In this document: positions 56,325 through 64,000 of the stretch, in pieces | Numbering within the stretch: the first letter of the stretch is position 1 | Layout of the letters: each line of letters opens with the position of its first letter | From: Corynebacterium felinum | GTDB taxonomy: Bacteria > Actinomycetota > Actinomycetes > Mycobacteriales > Mycobacteriaceae | Length of the DNA stretch: 64,000 nt | Assembly: GCF_030408755.1 (NCBI RefSeq) | Contig: NZ_CP047209.1 | Coordinates: 372,001-436,000, forward strand | Direction: 5' to 3' | The notes under the pieces: generated by a model | Told to the model about the DNA's origin: nothing | Seen by the model: only the letters and a program-made list of their open reading frames with translations | Database searches by the model: none | Position numbers and translations under genes: made by a program

Positions 56325-57506
56325 TTAGAACTTGAGGTTAGCAAGCAGCTGTGGGAAGAATTGGCGTACCGCTACTGCGATGAGGCCAAAGAGTGCACCA
56401 AGACCAGCGAGTACACCGAGGACGATGGCGATCGTCTTGTTTCGATCGGATGGTGCTGGGGTGGGCTCTGGCTTAGCACTGCTTGGTGGCTGTGAAGTGG
56501 TCGACGCTGGTGCAGAACTGCTTGGTGCCTGTGAGCTGCTTGTGGCAGGCGCGCTGGTAGGCTGCGAAGCTGCCGGTGGCTTGATCTCACCGAAAGCCGT
56601 GAGCAACGTCGCCTTGTTTGCAGTCGCATCAGTGACAAAACCTGGCTTATTTTCCTCAACAGACTTGGAAATATCGCCCTGAGTAACGGTCAAGCTTTTT
56701 GCCGCCTGCGACAGTGGGTGTCCCTTGTAGCTCTTGCGTTCGCCACGACCGTTTGGATTGTAAAGATCATGGCAGGTGTTATCGTCAGATTCGCCCTTTT
56801 CGCATTTGACAAAACCATCCTTGATGCCCCAGTCAACAACAGAGAATGCATCGTATTCGTGGACGGGCTCATTTGCCTTGAGTGCCTTCAGAACATCTGG
56901 CAGTCGCTTCAACGCGTCACCGATGATCGACATGCGGCTGTTGTATAGCTTGACAGTAGCATCATCGATTTCGTTTGCAGCCTTCTTTGCGTCGCGCTCT
57001 TTTTCCAAGCGGGCAGAGTCGGCCTTCAAAAGCTCGATAGCCTTTTCAGTGGTGGCGATATCGAAACCAATCTTAGAAGTATCAAGCTTGCGGGCTTCCT
57101 CATTGCCCTCATACTTCAGCAAGGCAATGGAGGTACGCCCCTTCGCGGTATAGCAACCGTCCTCAGAACGCTGGTGCTTCTCATTGATCGCATTGCGCTC
57201 TTCAGGACTGATCTTTGGGCTGTAGTAATCAGCATACTTCCAACCATAAGCAGCGGAGTGATACAGGTGACGGATCTGGCTGACTGCAAGATACGACTTC
57301 AACTCAGCCTCATACGCGGCGCCGTCTGCAGCAGCCTTGTAATAGTACTTATGAGGCATTGCATCAACGGTGTCATAGTGACCACTATCAGGAGTGCCCA
57401 CATGAGAAGCACCATGATTATGCCCATCATGAGCAAAAGCAGGAACAACAGGGCAAGCAACCGCCACAGCAGCGGCCACAACTAATGCACGAAAAGTAGT
57501 GCGCAT
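56325..57506 (-). CDS. Secreted, membrane-anchored protein with His-rich N-terminus
   Basis: 393 residues from the ATG at 57504-57506, behind GAGAGGATGAAG. The signal peptide ends near residue 25 (PAFA) and the mature protein begins HDGHNHGASHVG, a His cluster that could bind metal or heme. A Lys/Glu-rich helical domain follows, then a Pro/Ser/Thr-rich linker, one C-terminal helix (IVLGVLAGLGALFGLIAVAV) and the end LLANLKF. It lies 70 bases after the HtaA-domain gene and may be the equivalent of CirA, described next to ChtC in C. diphtheriae; this equation is inference. Confidence 0.75.
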   Translation of the reverse strand: MRTTFRALVVAAAVAVACPVVPAFAHDGHNHGASHVGTPDSGHYDTVDAMPHKYYYKAAADGAAYEAELKSYLAVSQIRHLYHSAAYGWKYADYYSPKISPEERNAINEKHQRSEDGCYTAKGRTSIALLKYEGNEEARKLDTSKIGFDIATTEKAIELLKADSARLEKERDAKKAANEIDDATVKLYNSRMSIIGDALKRLPDVLKALKANEPVHEYDAFSVVDWGIKDGFVKCEKGESDDNTCHDLYNPNGRGERKSYKGHPLSQAAKSLTVTQGDISKSVEENKPGFVTDATANKATLLTAFGEIKPPAASQPTSAPATSSSQAPSSSAPASTTSQPPSSAKPEPTPAPSDRNKTIAIVLGVLAGLGALFGLIAVAVRQFFPQLLANLKF

Positions 57507-57576
57507 AACTTCATCCTCTCTCAACAAGAAAGTAGTTCCCCGCGTCGATGAAAGAAGGCGCAGGGAAGAACAGAAA

Positions 57577-59805
57577 CTAGAACTTCAACATTGAACGAAT
57601 CATGCCGATATTTTGAACAACAAAGGCACCGATCGCACCCAGAGCAGCCAAAATTGCAAGAACAATACCAGCGATAGCACCACCCGACAGGCTCGAACCA
57701 CCAGGTGCAGGCTTATCATCATCAGACTCATCGCCTATCGGTGCATCAGGCCAACGCTTTAACAACTCCTGCTTCGCCACATCATAAGTTTGCTGCGCTG
57801 CAGCTAAAGCCGCTTCAGCCTTCTTCACAGCCGTATCATCGCCGGACTTTCGTGCCTCAGCCACAACGTTTTTCGCCTTGGTCAGATTCTTATGTGCATC
57901 GTCATAAATACGCTTGGCAAGCTTTTTGCTTTCGGCAATCTCCCGCTGCTTCGCCTCTTCAGCGGTCTCGCTAGACAAAGGCTCCTTCTTAGGATCAACA
58001 AGGCGCTGCAACTCATAGTGCTCCTTGTGGTCACCAGCCGACTCATTCAACGACTGCACGTAGAAAGAACCATCTGGCTGAGCTAAGAAATTACCCTGAA
58101 TATGATTCGAGGTTTCACGCCCATTAGTAATGGTAAAGGCCTTCTTTTGGCCATCTTCCAACACCGGCTCGAAAGTAGCTGGATTGAACCACACCAACTG
58201 TGAATCCGTGCCCGACAACACCACAGGATTATTCTGATCATCCCAGGCAACGCCAGCCCAACCAGCAATGCTGGACTTAGAAGCAGTCTCAGAAGCAGGA
58301 GTGACATCGCGGTTAGCGTAAGTCAGACGCTGCAGCTGAACGAAGTTGGTGCTGGTGTTGTTATTCCAACGGATAATCTCCGTACCATTCGTGGCATAGC
58401 CAGCCATTCGCTCATTCGTGTCCTCTTTTTGCGAACCCGCCATGAACTTCACCATTTCCTTCGGATCAGTCTGCGAAGGATCAATATTGAGTAGCAACTT
58501 ACGGGCACCGTAACGCCAGCCATCGAAGGTCACATCGGCGTCGGAAGAATACACAAACGTTCCATCGTTCATCGACAGCATGCGAGTGGCAGAAGGCTCA
58601 GGGAAGAAGGAAGGCGCGTACACAGAATCACCGTATTGAGCCTTCTTGCCAGTAACTTCCTCCGTAGTAGGCAGTTGCACCTTCTGTGCAATGCTTGCGC
58701 CCTCAATAATGTTCAGATGCGCAGTGCGGTTGGCAGGGGCAACCCCGAGAGAGTTGTTCTCAACCGAAATCGCAATGATCTTGCCGGTCTTGTCGTGCAC
58801 AGCAAGGCTATACACCATACCTTGGGTCTCACCGACGTTTTCAATCTGGCCAAAACCAGAGGAAGTGACCTTGACACGCTTAATCACATTGCTTAAGCGG
58901 TTCTGATTCGCATCCGGCGATTCAGTGAAGTAGAAATACCCATTGCGCTCATCAAAGTCACCAACATCATGACGGCTGAACGGGAATTCAATCTTTGAAA
59001 CCTCGTTCATATCGGTGCCAACCAGATACAATCCATGGCCGCCTGCGGCAACCAGCACCTTATCGCCCACGCGGTGCAAGGAGTGGTGCTGATCGTAGGT
59101 GGCAGGGGAGCGCCACTTTTGGTCGACAACCTGTAGCTGTGATGCATCAGCTTTTAGTCGCGCACCATCACCCTTTGCGCTGAAGGAGACTGGGTCCATG
59201 CCTTCGCCCACGGTGTAGAAATTGGAGAACATCTTCAATCCCTCTTCGGTGAGGCGGGAAGGGATATTGTTCCAATTCACCATGCCGTCGTTCTTGCTGA
59301 AAGTACCAGCAGCGGTCGACAACGTCACAATCTTCACAGGAGTATCCGGCGCGTAGTACACGCCATCTTCTCCAGCAGAATCCTTGCTCTCAAGGTACTG
59401 GCGGGAACGCACAGTAGCCTCAAGGTAGGAGCCTGATGGATCAATGACTACTTTGGGGTTCGTGAACGTCAGGTCAAGATCGCACTTAACATTGAGGTTC
59501 TTCTCGTTTTCCTTCGTTCCGCAGTACTTGCGGTAACGAATCTTGCCTTTGAATTGGGCTTCGGTGCGCTCCGCTTCCTTGTTAAAGGAATAGGACTGCA
59601 GCGGGAACGAAAAATCGTTGCCTACCTGAGTTGCGCCTTCTTCGATGAAGGTTGCACCGTTGGTGTAGTTGTTAAAGCTTGCCCGGATACCCCACCGGAG
59701 GTGGCCTTCGGTGTTTTCCGTTGCGTGTGCCACGGTGATAGGTACGAGTGAGGCAATTGTTGCGGTGGCGACGATAAAACCGCGACGGGCAAAGGAATGT
59801 GCCAC
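57577..59805 (-). CDS. HtaA-domain heme/hemoglobin-binding surface protein (ChtA/ChtC-like), paralog 2
   Basis: 742 residues, GTG start behind AAGGAG. Signal peptide with a twin-arginine-like ARRGFIV. Residues about 30-215 form an HtaA domain: LRWGIRASFNNYTNGATF, DLTFTNPKVVID, and FSNFYTVGEGMDPVSF, with the Tyr positions used for heme in HtaA. A large beta-rich region follows, like a propeller (GHGLYLVGTDMNEVSKIEF), then a helical stalk (residues about 630-690), one C-terminal helix and the end MIRSMLKF. It should capture heme or hemoglobin at the cell surface and be repressed by DtxR-iron. The paralog at 60258 has the same length. Confidence 0.9.
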   Translation of the reverse strand: MAHSFARRGFIVATATIASLVPITVAHATENTEGHLRWGIRASFNNYTNGATFIEEGATQVGNDFSFPLQSYSFNKEAERTEAQFKGKIRYRKYCGTKENEKNLNVKCDLDLTFTNPKVVIDPSGSYLEATVRSRQYLESKDSAGEDGVYYAPDTPVKIVTLSTAAGTFSKNDGMVNWNNIPSRLTEEGLKMFSNFYTVGEGMDPVSFSAKGDGARLKADASQLQVVDQKWRSPATYDQHHSLHRVGDKVLVAAGGHGLYLVGTDMNEVSKIEFPFSRHDVGDFDERNGYFYFTESPDANQNRLSNVIKRVKVTSSGFGQIENVGETQGMVYSLAVHDKTGKIIAISVENNSLGVAPANRTAHLNIIEGASIAQKVQLPTTEEVTGKKAQYGDSVYAPSFFPEPSATRMLSMNDGTFVYSSDADVTFDGWRYGARKLLLNIDPSQTDPKEMVKFMAGSQKEDTNERMAGYATNGTEIIRWNNNTSTNFVQLQRLTYANRDVTPASETASKSSIAGWAGVAWDDQNNPVVLSGTDSQLVWFNPATFEPVLEDGQKKAFTITNGRETSNHIQGNFLAQPDGSFYVQSLNESAGDHKEHYELQRLVDPKKEPLSSETAEEAKQREIAESKKLAKRIYDDAHKNLTKAKNVVAEARKSGDDTAVKKAEAALAAAQQTYDVAKQELLKRWPDAPIGDESDDDKPAPGGSSLSGGAIAGIVLAILAALGAIGAFVVQNIGMIRSMLKF

Positions 59806-60002
59806 GTTTTCTCCTTGGGGTACTTATTTTCAAAAAGTAGAAAGCCGTGAATGTCAGGCTTTGTACAAGGGGAGGGTGCGCTGCGGAAAGTGCGTGTGCA
59901 CGATGCCCATTCTCAGCTTCCTTCGCAGATGATTTTCATGTGCAAAAAGCAGGGATGCGGCAGGGCATTTCCCGCGCATATCTGAAAATTTAGTCGATTT
60001 TT

Positions 60003-60021
60003 ATAGGATTGCCTAACCTTT
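60003..60021 (-). promoter_or_regulatory. DtxR-binding box
   Basis: ATAGGATTGCCTAACCTTT matches the DtxR consensus TTAGGTTAGCCTAACCTAA at 14 of 19 positions, including the half GCCTAACCT. It lies about 200 bases upstream of the GTG of the HtaA-domain gene at 57577, in its promoter region. Confidence 0.75.
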
Positions 60022-60180
60022 TTTGGTGGGGGTAAGTAAACCAGGGCTAATGGGTACTTCTTGCAGCTTCGATGTCTGTAAAAGTGATGTGGTGGGACTA
60101 TGTTTGTGGACACAACAAGTGCATCTACTTTATGTTGTGCAGTGCACAATATGGGGGTAGTGCATCATGGTTGAAAATGA

Positions 60181-60231
60181 AAAAGCGTCTGCCCAGCCCC
60201 CACCACTGTGGGGGAGTAGGCAAACGCTTTT
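60181..60231 (-). terminator. Terminator after the upstream HtaA-domain gene
   Basis: AAAAGCGT with ACGCTTTT, then CCCCCAC with GTGGGGG, form a two-part stem. On the minus strand a T-rich tract (TTTTTCATTTT) follows. It separates the two HtaA-domain genes. Confidence 0.75.
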
Positions 60232-60257
60232 CTTAAGTTATTCTCGTTTTGCTGAAA

Positions 60258-62486
60258 CTAGAACTTCAGCATTCCACCAAGGTTAGCCAGTAGGCCGGAC
60301 TGGAAAGCAAGAGCAATTCCGGCACCGATTGCTGCAATAATGGCAAGAACAATGCCCACAATCGCACCCACGCTCAAGCCAGGCTTTTCAGGGGTGGGGT
60401 TGGGGTTGGAGGTGTTGTCCTGTTCTGGGTCGGCAACGTAGCTGCCTGGGTGAAGCTTGAGATAATCGGCTTTTGCTTCCGTGAATGCAGCACGCGCCTC
60501 ATCGACCTTTGCCTTGGCTGCATTGATGCGGGCATTATCCTTCGCCTCCTGCGCTGCTTTGAGCTCAGTGAGTGCTTCGCGGAAAATTCGGGTCTTTTCC
60601 TGCAGCTGAGTCTTGGCAATGTACTTGAGCTTATCCTCGTTGTACTGGTTATCATTGCCGTCGTCATCGCCTGGAAGGGGTGCGCTGGAAGGATCTTCGA
60701 GACGAATGAGCTCATAGAGGTTGTCGGAATTGCGGTTGACCGTTGGAACCAGCAAGCTGCCATTGGGGTAAACCAGCATCTCACCTTGGTAGGTGTCCTG
60801 AGTGCCGTTGCCACCCTCAATTCCTGCTTCCTTATCCCGCGTGGGGTTGACGGTGGACTTCACAGGCGCGAAGTTGGTGGTGTCGAACCAGAGCAGTTTC
60901 GACTCAGGCCCAACCAGAACAAAGGGGTTGTCGGCGGCATCCCACGACACATTCGACCAACCGGCCTTTGGAGACTTCTGGAGGTTAATCTGGGTGACAT
61001 TGCGGTCGGCGTAGGTGAATGACTGAACAAAGTTATGATCGTGGTGCTCGTTGTGGGTGTAGCGCACGATTTGATTGCCGTGTGCGCTGAAACCTTCAAG
61101 CGGTGCGATTCTTGAGCTGACGATCGAACCTTTCATGAGCTTAACGACGTCGTCTTGCTCGGCGTTCGGCTTGATGCTGAGGAAAATTCCTGTCTGAGTC
61201 ACACCAGGATGCTTATCGTATTTCAGCTCGGTTTGTGGGTAGTACAGGAAAGTTCCGTCATCCATGCCCTTCAGGTGGGTGGCTTGCATTCGGTTGGCGT
61301 ACAAATTGGCGTACACGGTGCCACCTTCGGTGACTTTTCCGCCAAGAACGGTTTCAGAATTTGGCAACTTGATGCTCTTGGCAATCCCGCCATTTTCAAT
61401 GATGTGCAAATGTGCGTGGCGATCGTTAACGGCAACGTTGTAGGTGTTGTTTTCCACTGAAAGTGCAACAATCTGATTGGTCTTGGGGTGCACCGCAATC
61501 GCATGGACATTGCCTTGGGGATTACCAACAACTTCAGGGGTGCCAAAGCCGGTAGCGGTAACCTGAATGCGCTTCAGGATATTGCTGTGACCGGCGAAAA
61601 CACGAGTGTCTGTGGGGCGCTCAGAATAGTAGAAGTAGCCGTTCTTTTCATCGAAAGCACCAACACCATGCAATGAGTGCGGGGTTTGAACTTTCGCTAC
61701 TTCCTTGAGCGTGGAATCAAGCAGGTAGAGGCCATGTCCACCTACGGCCACCAGAGCTTTGGAACCTACACGGTAGAGGTCGTGGCGGTAGTTATCGTAA
61801 TTGGCAGGAGACGTCCATTTAGCATCGACTGCGCGCAGCGGGCTGGAGTCGTTCGATGGGCGCTCGCCTTCACCCTGTGCGCTGAAAGAGATGGGAGCAA
61901 GGCTGCCACCAGGCTCATAGAAGTTGGAGAAAACCTTGGTGCCACCCTTGGTCAATGTTGCTGGGATCTTCGACCACGAAACCACGCCATTATCTTTGCT
62001 GAAATTACCAGCGCCGGTAGCAAGATGTGCAATAGCTTCGGTGCCATCGTTGGTGTAGGTCTCGTTCTTCAGATACTGCTTCGAACGAACAGTGGCGTAC
62101 AGGTAGGAGCCATCATCATCAATGACCACCTTGGGGTCAGAAATGGTCAAATCCAAATCGCAATAATTCGACTCAACCTTGGGGTCTTTGCCATTGCAGT
62201 ACTTGCGGTAGACAATTTCGCCCTTAAACTGCGCTACAGCCTTTTCTTCCTTAGCGTCATAGGTGTAGCTGGTCAGTGGGAACTGAAAAACTGCGTTCGC
62301 CTTATCTTCAGTGGCGCCCTTGCGCACAAAAGTAGCGCCGTTGGTGTAGCTGTTAAAGCTCTCACGCAAACCCCACGTCAACATGTGTGGGGTGTTTTCC
62401 TGCGCCAACGCTGCAGGGGTTAGGGGTGTGAGAGAAAGGGTGAGGATGCTGGCGATCAGACGCCGACGCACATGGGGGGATTCCAC
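60258..62486 (-). CDS. HtaA-domain heme/hemoglobin-binding surface protein (ChtA/ChtC-like), paralog 1
   Basis: 742 residues, GTG start behind GGGAG. Signal peptide (VRRRLIASILTLSLTPLTPAALA) and HtaA domain at residues about 30-210 (LTWGLRESFNSYTNGATF, DLTISDPKVVID, FSNFYEPGGSLAPISF). The beta-rich middle (HGLYLLDSTLKEVAKV) is homologous to the paralog at 57577. A helical stalk (residues about 625-690), one helix and the end LGGMLKF follow. The two paralogs have the same length and layout but are clearly diverged, so the duplication is old. It sits behind a DtxR-like site and next to the IS copy. Confidence 0.9.
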   Translation of the reverse strand: MESPHVRRRLIASILTLSLTPLTPAALAQENTPHMLTWGLRESFNSYTNGATFVRKGATEDKANAVFQFPLTSYTYDAKEEKAVAQFKGEIVYRKYCNGKDPKVESNYCDLDLTISDPKVVIDDDGSYLYATVRSKQYLKNETYTNDGTEAIAHLATGAGNFSKDNGVVSWSKIPATLTKGGTKVFSNFYEPGGSLAPISFSAQGEGERPSNDSSPLRAVDAKWTSPANYDNYRHDLYRVGSKALVAVGGHGLYLLDSTLKEVAKVQTPHSLHGVGAFDEKNGYFYYSERPTDTRVFAGHSNILKRIQVTATGFGTPEVVGNPQGNVHAIAVHPKTNQIVALSVENNTYNVAVNDRHAHLHIIENGGIAKSIKLPNSETVLGGKVTEGGTVYANLYANRMQATHLKGMDDGTFLYYPQTELKYDKHPGVTQTGIFLSIKPNAEQDDVVKLMKGSIVSSRIAPLEGFSAHGNQIVRYTHNEHHDHNFVQSFTYADRNVTQINLQKSPKAGWSNVSWDAADNPFVLVGPESKLLWFDTTNFAPVKSTVNPTRDKEAGIEGGNGTQDTYQGEMLVYPNGSLLVPTVNRNSDNLYELIRLEDPSSAPLPGDDDGNDNQYNEDKLKYIAKTQLQEKTRIFREALTELKAAQEAKDNARINAAKAKVDEARAAFTEAKADYLKLHPGSYVADPEQDNTSNPNPTPEKPGLSVGAIVGIVLAIIAAIGAGIALAFQSGLLANLGGMLKF

Positions 62487-62590
62487 GATTGAGCTCCCTG
62501 GGTGAGGATGAATAGGAAAATAACGCCAAAAAGTGTGTGCTTTTCAACCTTGAGAATCGAAGGGGCGAAAAAGACTGCAACTTAAAACAC

Positions 62591-62631
62591 TAAGAAATAT
62601 AGCTTACCTAATGAAGGCTTGGCTAACTTTT
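62591..62631 (-). promoter_or_regulatory. Possible DtxR boxes upstream of the first HtaA-domain gene
   Basis: Two overlapping partial matches to the DtxR consensus: AGCTTACCTAA (62601-62611) and GAAGGCTTGGCTAACTTTT (62613-62631, 11 of 19). The first half on the minus strand reads TTAGGTAAGCT. Weaker than the box at 60003. Confidence 0.5.
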
Positions 62632-62775
62632 CAACAGAAAGTCAAGCCTTATATGGTCAATAGGGTTCATTCCGGTGAGAATCGTTTTCATCACACTGTG
62701 CGCAATTGCGATGTGTTGGAAAAGTGATGTGGATTAACTTTGTTTAGGTTGTGCAAGCGTGCAGGGATCGTTTAG

Positions 62776-64000
62776 CCCGGATTTTTCATGGGTGTGGGGT
62801 GAAAAGGTGAGCAAAAAGTAAAGAAAGTGCTTCTTGACCTGCTAGAATAGAGATGTTTTGAAGTCAATAATCTAGGCAGAAAGAAACACTTTCAAGGTGA
62901 AGACTACCACATACATTCCACGGGTTGCTAGCTGTTCTCATCTTGTATCCGGTGCGGGGGTGTTACCGTTTGCTCACGTAGCCGAATTGGTGGGAATAAG
63001 TGACTGCCTTGATTCCGCTTTGCCGCGTTCTGGGCTCACGCACACGTTAGGGGATGTGTGGGTGAATCTGGCTTTATCGTTGATTGCTGGTGGGGATGAT
63101 GTCCACGACATCACCTTGCTTTCTTCTGTTTCAACCGCGTTAGCATCAAAATCGTTACCGTCAGTGACAACCGCATGGCGGCGGATCACAGAATATGCAG
63201 ATACCAGCGAGCATGTGCGAGAAGGGTTTATCCACGCAGCGAAACAAGCTCGCACTAGGGTGTGGGATTTGTTAGGTGATCACGCTCCGCATCGGGTGGC
63301 AACAGTTGAACAACCACTGGTTATCGATATTGATGCCACGTTGATTACCGCACATTCCGATAAGGAAAACGCGACGCCTACCTATAAGAAAGGCTTTGGT
63401 TTCCACCCGTTATGTGCCTTTATTGATTACACCAGCATCGGTCTGCCTGGTGGGGAGTTTCTTAACTGCCTGCTTCGACCAGGAAATGCCGGGGCAAACA
63501 CAATTCGTGATCACTGCCAGCTTGTTGACGAGATTCTTGCCACCCTGCCTGATCACAGTGATGGTCAACCCTGGGGCAAACGATTAGTCATCCGTGCTGA
63601 CAGTGCTGGTGGGACAAAGAAATTCATCAGTTTCCTCAACGATCACAACCTTGGGTATGTTCTGGGTTATTCCGCCCCGCCGACAGCGCGCATCACCCTT
63701 GACCATCACCTTCAATCCCAACAAACAACCAACGCTGATACACAACACTTGGGAACCAGTGCTCACACAGGCAAAGACTGTGATCGGTGGGATACTCGGG
63801 TGCCGATTGTGCGTGCTTCAGGGGATCTGGTTTGTGATGAGAACCATTTCCTTGAAGACATCACCGGACTACTGCGCACCGCAAATATAGATGAGCACCA
63901 ACCTTTGGTGAATCTTCTAGCTGACTACCCCGAGGATATGCGTGTTATCGCACGAATCGAACCACCCCACCCAGGGTGCCAACACAGTCTTTTCAACCAA
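62776..64000 (+). mobile_element. IS1380-family insertion sequence, second copy (cut by window end)
   Basis: Begins with the same CCCGGATTTTTCATGGG end as the element at 27450 and follows its sequence without visible change to the window end (about 1225 of 1867 bases). The 4-base flank on the left is TTAG. The transposase frame starts at the same offset. Same orientation as the first copy, 35.3 kb apart. Confidence 0.92.
62897..64000 (+). CDS. IS1380-family transposase (partial)
   Basis: Open from GTG 62897 to the window end, 368 codons seen. The first two catalytic Asp (DIDATLITAHSDKE and VIRADSAGGTKKF) are present; the Glu-containing end lies outside. It appears identical to the transposase at 27571 over the shared part. 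Confidence 0.93.
   Translation, partial: MKTTTYIPRVASCSHLVSGAGVLPFAHVAELVGISDCLDSALPRSGLTHTLGDVWVNLALSLIAGGDDVHDITLLSSVSTALASKSLPSVTTAWRRITEYADTSEHVREGFIHAAKQARTRVWDLLGDHAPHRVATVEQPLVIDIDATLITAHSDKENATPTYKKGFGFHPLCAFIDYTSIGLPGGEFLNCLLRPGNAGANTIRDHCQLVDEILATLPDHSDGQPWGKRLVIRADSAGGTKKFISFLNDHNLGYVLGYSAPPTARITLDHHLQSQQTTNADTQHLGTSAHTGKDCDRWDTRVPIVRASGDLVCDENHFLEDITGLLRTANIDEHQPLVNLLADYPEDMRVIARIEPPHPGCQHSLFNQ

Noticed and set aside
27450..64000. A composite transposon bounded by the two IS copies
   Set aside because: The interval includes essential ribosomal genes in their normal chromosomal place, and the flanking 4-bp repeats (CTAG, TTAG) differ, so the copies inserted independently.
1..64000. 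CRISPR arrays, tRNA and rRNA genes
   Set aside because: No regularly spaced repeats with unique spacers, and no tRNA or rRNA-like sequence was found by eye.

Overview
The window is a stretch of a Corynebacterium chromosome, most likely from the C. diphtheriae species complex. This is inferred from the order of the S10 and rplN-rplX-rplE ribosomal clusters, the HtaA-domain heme-binding surface proteins with DtxR-like boxes, the moderate GC content and the many GTG starts. No 16S gene is present, so the species is not proven.

Layout. 1-6.9 kb (minus strand): the start of an MFS permease, then an oligopeptide ABC transporter (oppB-oppC-fused oppDF, with oppA in its own unit). 8.0-13.2 kb: the S10 ribosomal operon, rpsJ to rpsQ, closed by a strong terminator. 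13.8-14.8 kb: a solitary Mrr-type restriction endonuclease, followed by 1.7 kb without genes. 16.5-27.2 kb: a complete L-fucose catabolic operon with ABC importer, isomerase, kinase, aldolase, mutarotase, LacI-type regulator and lactaldehyde dehydrogenase. A LacI-type operator lies upstream. 27.4-29.3 kb: an intact IS1380-family element with a 4-bp target duplication. 29.3-44.7 kb: an accessory island holding a bacteriocin-like secreted protein with a small membrane partner, an orphan HTH gene, an XRE regulator with a frameshifted ImmA-type peptidase, a phosphotransferase-like gene, a solitary AAA ATPase, an AbiD/F-type HEPN gene behind a probably structured RNA, a DUF4230 gene, a group II intron placed right behind a terminator, an EcsC-like gene, a broken nadC and several small genes. 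45.1-46.4 kb: rplN-rplX-rplE. 46.5-56.2 kb: small membrane proteins, an AhpD-like protein, AMP nucleosidase, a MacAB-like export system and an SdpI-like protein. 56.3-62.5 kb (minus): two paralogous HtaA-domain surface proteins and a third membrane-anchored protein, with DtxR-like boxes. 62.8-64 kb: a second IS1380 copy in the same orientation, cut by the window end.

How the parts fit. The S10 and rplN clusters are core genes, and the 32 kb between rpsQ and rplN has collected metabolic, defence and mobile DNA. The fucose genes form one pathway from uptake to L-lactate and dihydroxyacetone phosphate. The heme-protein locus should be induced by low iron. Three copies of a 72-bp element with paired ends are scattered in gene-free DNA. 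Two ends are identical and the third has different but still complementary bases, which suggests a conserved folded RNA or a MITE-like repeat. This element, the RNA-plus-AbiF locus and the bacteriocin-like pair are the best candidates for undescribed biology here.
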